Below, piece after piece: positions 59,212 to 64,000 of a stretch of DNA of 64,000 bases (position 1 is its first letter; each line of letters starts with the position of its first letter). The stretch spans positions 6,696,001-6,760,000 of the forward strand of contig OX442322.1 of assembly GCA_949358305.1 (NCBI GenBank). The letters are read 5' to 3'. Under the pieces are notes generated by a model. That model did not search any database, was not told where the DNA came from, and saw only the letters and a program-made list of their open reading frames with translations. The translations under genes and the position numbers were made by a program. Origin of the DNA: Strigamia acuminata (lineage: Eukaryota > Arthropoda > Chilopoda > Geophilomorpha > Linotaeniidae).

Positions 59212-60585
59212 TCACACTGGAGGAGGTTGCAATTTTACCTTCTCTTCTTCAAATGGCACTAATTCCTTCTGAGCTAACTCATAAAGGACCCGGTGACGCA
59301 ATTGAATTGGGTGCGCGTGTCGCATCCAATCCCTGTCCATTAGGTAGCGCCTTGCAAAGTACAGTACAGCGGGTCCGCAGGATTCTGCATCTAGTTGTTG
59401 TACCCTAGGCGGATCCCACTGTACTATGGTATTTGGAAAATAGATTCGAGCGCCGGTCAGGCAATTATGAATTGCTTCCCACTCTGCACAATTCTTGATG
59501 ATTAACGACCCAGCCGGGTCATACAAGACGACGTTAGTTGGAATTTTTGTCCAGTCAATCACGAATAATTGCCAGTGGTCTTTTAGCGGGATAGGGAGGA
59601 GCCAAATAAATTTTCCCATCATTGGCTGGTCTTTTTTGATGCACTTCACTGCTGGGAGAAACGTCTTATGATCCATCATCTCGGCCACCAACTCTACCGT
59701 GAAGTAGCAGGTGTGTTTAAATTCTTTCATTAGCAGATCAAAGTATGCGTTTATCACACTAGAATGAACCCAAGACTGTATACCCGGCTCCAGACTCCCC
59801 AGGGCCGCCATCTCGTAGTTTTTGATGGTAATCGGTGGATCTCCGTGCATAATTACCGCGATGTCGTCTTCCGGCTTCCATTTGTAGTCCGAAGCTAACT
59901 GGAGTGCCATCAGACGCTTATCATTATCAATGCGGACTTCGTAGGAGTACAGGATTGATGGCAGGTCAATGTAGGGGTCTCCATATGATGTACGGCAGTA
60001 CAAGGCCCTTGCCTTTTGAAGGTTTTTTCGGATAATGGCCTCGTGTACCAGCAATTTGTCTGCTGCTGCGAACCACGCCTCATAAATTATTTTTCCATCT
60101 TTTCCCCTTAAATTCATCTTCCCGACCGCTACCGCCATATTCCGCTGTTCCTGACGAAGCTCTCGCATCCGCTTTTCATTTCTCTCGATGTTCTTAGACA
60201 TCTGTTTCCTCATTTCCTTGATCCCTTCTACAGAAAATTTCTGTTTCTCCTTCTTGACCTTCTGTCTTTTTACTTTTTCGATCGCCTTCCGTTTTTCAAT
60301 CTTGTGCAGTTCGGCTGGCGTTAGCGGGCGATCGTAGACTTTCGGCGCCTGCCTCTGTTCTTTTCCGTCTGAAAATGGCCGCTCGTACTGGACAAATTCC
60401 GTCAAATCTCTAAGCACCATCAAACACGAAGCCGTCGCTCCTTCATCGACTTGTTCCAAGCGGGATTCGCAAGTGAATAAATTCCCAAGTCGAGTTGACG
60501 CGCCTGTGCAATTCGAAACAGCGTCATCCTCGTCCTCTGACTCGTGGACTCGTACGTGCTCAAATTTGTTGGTCATTTCCTCCAT
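59212..60585 (-). CDS. I accessory gene: Ulp1/SENP-type (C48) cysteine protease, 457 residues
   Basis: The frame opens at ATG 60585 (MEEMTNKFEH). The N-terminal part is acidic, then a lysine/arginine-rich predicted coiled coil covers about 92-150. The C-terminal 200 residues have the C48 signature order: SWVHSSVINAYFDLL (Trp272, substrate groove), LKDHWQLFVIDW (catalytic His337), VVLYDPAGS (Asp356), and VQQLDAESCGPAVLYFAR (oxyanion Gln near 397, nucleophile Cys403). C48 enzymes cleave SUMO or related proteins from targets or precursors. Here it may process the element's proteins or remove SUMO from host silencing factors; both are guesses. The frame is intact although pol has a stop. A possible splice acceptor (TTATTTTAAG) lies just before the ATG. 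Confidence 0.8.
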   Translation of the reverse strand: MEEMTNKFEHVRVHESEDEDDAVSNCTGASTRLGNLFTCESRLEQVDEGATASCLMVLRDLTEFVQYERPFSDGKEQRQAPKVYDRPLTPAELHKIEKRKAIEKVKRQKVKKEKQKFSVEGIKEMRKQMSKNIERNEKRMRELRQEQRNMAVAVGKMNLRGKDGKIIYEAWFAAADKLLVHEAIIRKNLQKARALYCRTSYGDPYIDLPSILYSYEVRIDNDKRLMALQLASDYKWKPEDDIAVIMHGDPPITIKNYEMAALGSLEPGIQSWVHSSVINAYFDLLMKEFKHTCYFTVELVAEMMDHKTFLPAVKCIKKDQPMMGKFIWLLPIPLKDHWQLFVIDWTKIPTNVVLYDPAGSLIIKNCAEWEAIHNCLTGARIYFPNTIVQWDPPRVQQLDAESCGPAVLYFARRYLMDRDWMRHAHPIQLRHRVLYELAQKELVPFEEEKVKLQPPPV

Positions 60586-61176
60586 TCGTGCCTTAAAATA
60601 ATCTCAAATCAAATCAATTGATAATTAAACGTGCTTTAAATTAATTCCAATTGAATTCCAATTTATTTATGCAATTATTATTCAAACTAATGGCTGTGAA
60701 TTAATTAAATGTGCATGAAAATTTCTAAGTTTACTAATTCTAATGCAGCTTTCTCAAAATTATCCACTTTAGTTTCGTTTCAAATTCCTCAATTTCCGCA
60801 ATGTTATTCTTCAATTCAATTGTTCCAAAACAATACCTACTTTCACACGAACACCCGTCGAAAATGTGGTTGTTCAAATTTAAACCAGGCTTTGTCTCAA
60901 TTAACAGCAATATGCTTGCGTTTATTTCAACAAAACCTAGTAAAATGTAGTGTAATTGCGCCGTTCCTGCTTGCGAAGGCGGCGTGACCGGAAACTGCCA
61001 ATTTCAGGAGGTCGCGCGTGCGCGTTGTTGTCGACCGCACTTGCGACACCTGGTGACGGTTTCGATAATTGTTTTTTCTCAGTTTTTACCGGAAGTTCGC
61101 TATCAAATAGGCCTCGCAATGATATTTGGTCATCATCGTCGATGAAACGTTCCGTAGCTGCAGAAATTGGTTTGTT
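60586..61176 (-). other. Spacer between I pol and the accessory gene
   Basis: AT-rich 0.6 kb with a CpG-rich part near 60960-61060. No gene is seen. It may hold the splice acceptor or a promoter for the protease gene. Confidence 0.55.
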
Positions 61177-64000
61177 TCACGAATTTTCGTTGTTTTCCGT
61201 GATAATTTCGTTTTGGCTATCTGTTTCCTTCAAATCTTCGGCAAATGTAACCTTTTTAGATGTTAAAGGTTTCATAATGTCATATGAGATGTCTTCTCTT
61301 GCTTTGTATGGTTTTAATCGCTCTATATTTACAATATCCATCTTCTTACCTGACGAACTTCGAATTTCGTAATCATTTGGCGCTGTTCGTTGTACGATCT
61401 CATATGGACCAGAGAATTGTGGCAGGAGTTTCTCGCTCAAACCAACCTTTCGATATGGTGTTTTCAAATAAACAAGCTCTCCTGGATCGAATTCCACATG
61501 TACTCTGTCCAAATCAAAGCGTTTCTTGCTTTTTTCACCTTGTTCTTGTATTCGTTCATTAGAAATTCTCCTCGCCTCCCTGATAAATCTGGAAGTACGC
61601 AAAGTGAATTCTTTTCGAGGAAGATTTAAGTTGACATCCACATTGAGATCAGCTTCATAACCTCGCATTAAATAATAAGGGGTGTAACCTGTTGTTTCAT
61701 GGACTCCAGTATTATAAGAGAAAAGAAGAAATGGCAAAAATTCATCCCAATCCGTGTGATCTTTATTTACATAATTCTGCAACATTTTTGCAAGTGTTGC
61801 ATTAAATCTTTCCGTGAGCCCATTTGTTCTTGGATGGTATCCGGAAGTGCTCTTGTGGAGGGATTTGAATAATGCAGATATCTCCTTAATCAACTCATTT
61901 CTGTATTCTGTCCCCTTATCACTTAGAATCTCTCGTGGGCTTCCTTCTTTCAGCATAACTTCATAAACAAGTGATTTCGCTGCTTCAAGAGCTGTGCAAG
62001 CTGGTGCTGCTCTAGCTATTGCAGTGCGCGATAAATAATCCGTAATAACGAAAACATACTTGTTTCCTGTGTCAGATGTTGGAAAACTTCCTAATGTATC
62101 TATGGCGACTCTTTCGAACGGTCTCGACACTGTCGACCACGGTTGCATCAATCCTTTTGGTGGCGTTGTCATAGTTTTTGCACTTGCACATGATGAACAT
62201 GAGAGTACGTGATTCCTCACGTCCCTATAGATCTTAGGCCAGAAGAATCTTGTTCTTATTCTCTTCCACGTTTTGTTAAGGCCTAAATGAGCTCCAGTAA
62301 GTCCGTCGTGCATTTCTACTAATACGCACCTGCGTAAATGCTGCGGAACATACAACAATTCTTCCGTGTTTAAGGAATCAAATTTCTTCTTCTTAAACAA
62401 AGTGTCGCCTTGAAGTACGAATTGCTTTAGCGTTCGTCTTCTGTTGCGCGGAAGTTGCTCATTTTTCTGCATGGTTGTGATGATTTCCAAAATCTTCTGA
62501 TCTTTGCGCTGCTCAGCAGGCAAATCGAGATTCTCGAGAGCTAGTGAAGGAATTTCTATGATTTCTTCTCCACCAACCTCTTCTGGAATTCTACTTAATG
62601 CATCGGCATCTGTGTGTTTCTTGCCCGACTTATGCAGTACATCATAATCGTAATCAACCAATTGCAGACTCCATCGTGCTAACCTACCATTTGGATTCTT
62701 GACGCTTTTCAGCCATTGAAGGGCTGAATGGTCCGTGATGATGGTAAATTTCTTCCCATACAAATAAGGTCGATACTTCTCTATGCCAAACAATATGGCG
62801 AGACATTCTCTTTCCGTCGCGTTATAGTTCTGTTCGGCTTGGCTCAGCAACCTACTTGCATAACATATAACGTGCTCCTGATTGTTGATCTTTTGCTTTA
62901 GGATAGCTCCAAGACCGTAAGCACTAGTGTCCGTCGATATAATAAATGGCTGTGCAAAATTGGGATGAGCCAGCACAGGTACCGTTACCAAAGCTGTTCT
63001 TAGTTTTTTAAATGCTTCTTCATGAGGCGGTCCCCAGTCGAATTTCTCGTCTTTCTTCGTAAGGTTGACCAAGGGTTTGAAAATATCAGCAAATCCTAAA
63101 ATGAATTTTCTATAATATGAGCACAAACCCAAAAATCCCCTTAATTGCATGACATTTAGTGGCACTGGAAACTTTGCCACAGACTCGAGATTTCGTGGAT
63201 CTGGTGAAACGCCCTCTGAATCAATCACATGTCTGAGATACCGGATGGTGTTGGTCCCGAAAGTACATTTACTCAGCTTCACCTTCAAATTTGCAATTCG
63301 CAGTTTTTCGAAAACCGAGTCCAAGTCTTGTAAATGTTGTTCAAATGTTTTAGAAAAAATTATAAGGTCGTCAATATAGGCTATACAGACCCTTCCCACG
63401 AGGTTACCCTATACTTTATTCATCAATTTTTGAAACGCGGCTGGGCTATTACATAACCCCATTCCGAGGACATTAAATTCATAGTGTCCGGTTGAAGTGG
63501 TGAACGCCGTCTTCTCTCGATCTTGTTCATTTATTTCAACTTGATGGTATCCTTGGATTAAATCCATCATAGAGAAAAACTGGGCCCCTGCTAGTTGATC
63601 TAAAGTGTCATCTATTCTCGGCAGCGGGTACACCATTTTCTTTGTAATTGCGTTCAACCTCCTCCAATCTACACAAAATCTCCATTTACCGTCTCTTTTC
63701 TTGATGAGTAATACCGGCGCACTCCAGGGACTTTCCGATTCCCTAATGACTTCCTGTTCTAATAATTTTCTGGTTTCCTCAGCTTCTACTTCTTTTTCTG
63801 CGATTGAACGTCTATACGGCTGCAAGTGAATAGGTTCATGGTCACCTGTATCTATCTTGTGGCTAAAGTTGGTTACTCTTCCTAAATCTGTATCTGAAAT
63901 GGCAAACCTGTCCTCATTCTTCTGGAGTAACTGCTTCATCTGCTGTTGTTGATTTTTATTCATTTTATCTTTGGCTATTGAAGAGTCAAAGTCAAAGCAA
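61177..64000 (-). pseudogene. I gypsy pol (RT-RNase H-integrase) with one premature stop, 5' end outside window
   Basis: Read on the minus strand the frame is open from the edge at 64000. RT shows ESPWSAPVLLIKKRDGKWRF, VDWRRLNAITKK, YPLPRIDDTLDQL and GLCNSPAAFQKLMNKV. A TAG at 63409-63411 then stands where leucine is expected, and the same frame goes on to AYIDDLIIFSK, the catalytic box. RNase H (STDTSAYGLGAIL, TERECLAILFGIEKY, DADALSRIP) and integrase (H-H-C-C finger ending CSSCASAK; AIDTLGSF, LSDKGTEY, NGLTERFN) are complete, and FSGPYEIV is the GPY/F motif. The order RT-RH-INT defines Ty3/gypsy. One nonsense change separates this copy from an open pol. Read-through as a regulated event is possible but unlikely at this place. 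Confidence 0.92.

Larger units (their letters stand above)
58353..64000 (-). mobile_element. I: Ty3/gypsy element with a Ulp1-type protease gene, runs off the right edge
   Basis: Minus strand. The 3' LTR (58353-58842) lies inside the H LTR. Upstream in transcript order lie a 457-codon accessory gene and pol. Gag, the 5' LTR and the second target duplication are outside the window. One stop codon interrupts pol. LTR, polypurine tract and gene order place the accessory gene inside the element, where other gypsy elements carry env. Confidence 0.9.

Overview
The window is eukaryotic, almost certainly from an animal. I found no bacterial gene organisation and no recognisable host gene. Nearly every base belongs to LTR retrotransposons inserted inside one another, plus one foldback-type DNA transposon. 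Several copia elements carry a primer-binding site matching the 3' end of animal initiator tRNA-Met, and one matches the anticodon region of that tRNA as in Drosophila copia. An arthropod or related invertebrate fits, but the species cannot be named from this sequence. I label the elements C1, C2, J, C3, K, H, G, L, E, F and I.

Left third (1-25349). C1, a plus-strand Ty1/copia element, enters from the left edge and ends in its LTR at 4752. It sits in the gag gene of C2, another plus-strand copia element (4753-25349). C2 was split by J (6064-23515), a 17.45-kb Ty3/gypsy element with two 1543-bp LTRs and a 4-bp target duplication. J carries gag-pol with most of the reverse transcriptase missing, about 3.3 kb of non-coding DNA with CTCF-like motifs, an orphan gene with its own TATA box, an antisense spliced gene for a mucin-like membrane protein, and an envelope gene with the Gn/Gc layout of bunyavirus glycoproteins. 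It looks more like a small complex retrovirus than a simple transposon.

Middle (25350-36605). C3 (25714-32871) is a plus-strand copia element with an intact polyprotein. Its 3' end is rearranged: a truncated LTR is followed by a second copy of the left flank and a full LTR. Next come a copia LTR remnant containing a solo LTR with target duplication, a piece of copia leader (K), and the 3' half of H, a minus-strand copia element.

Right half (36606-58352). G, a minus-strand copia element with 588-bp LTRs, is inserted in the RT region of H. G contains two further insertions. One is L (37342-42846), a DNA transposon rich in GTCGACTAAACG-type repeats with an 8-bp target duplication, itself interrupted by the RT-less copia element E (38120-42699). 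The other is F (44034-50968), a plus-strand copia element with one uninterrupted polyprotein and almost identical LTRs, probably the most recently active element here.

Right end (58353-64000). I, a minus-strand Ty3/gypsy element, is inserted in the 5' LTR of H and runs off the right edge. Its pol has one premature stop just before the catalytic YIDD box. Between pol and the 3' LTR it encodes a 457-residue protein with a Ulp1/SENP-type (C48) cysteine protease domain, an accessory gene I do not know from gypsy elements.

Target duplications were read directly for J, C3, the solo LTR, G, L, E and F, so the nesting order is well supported. Functions of the orphan genes are not established.
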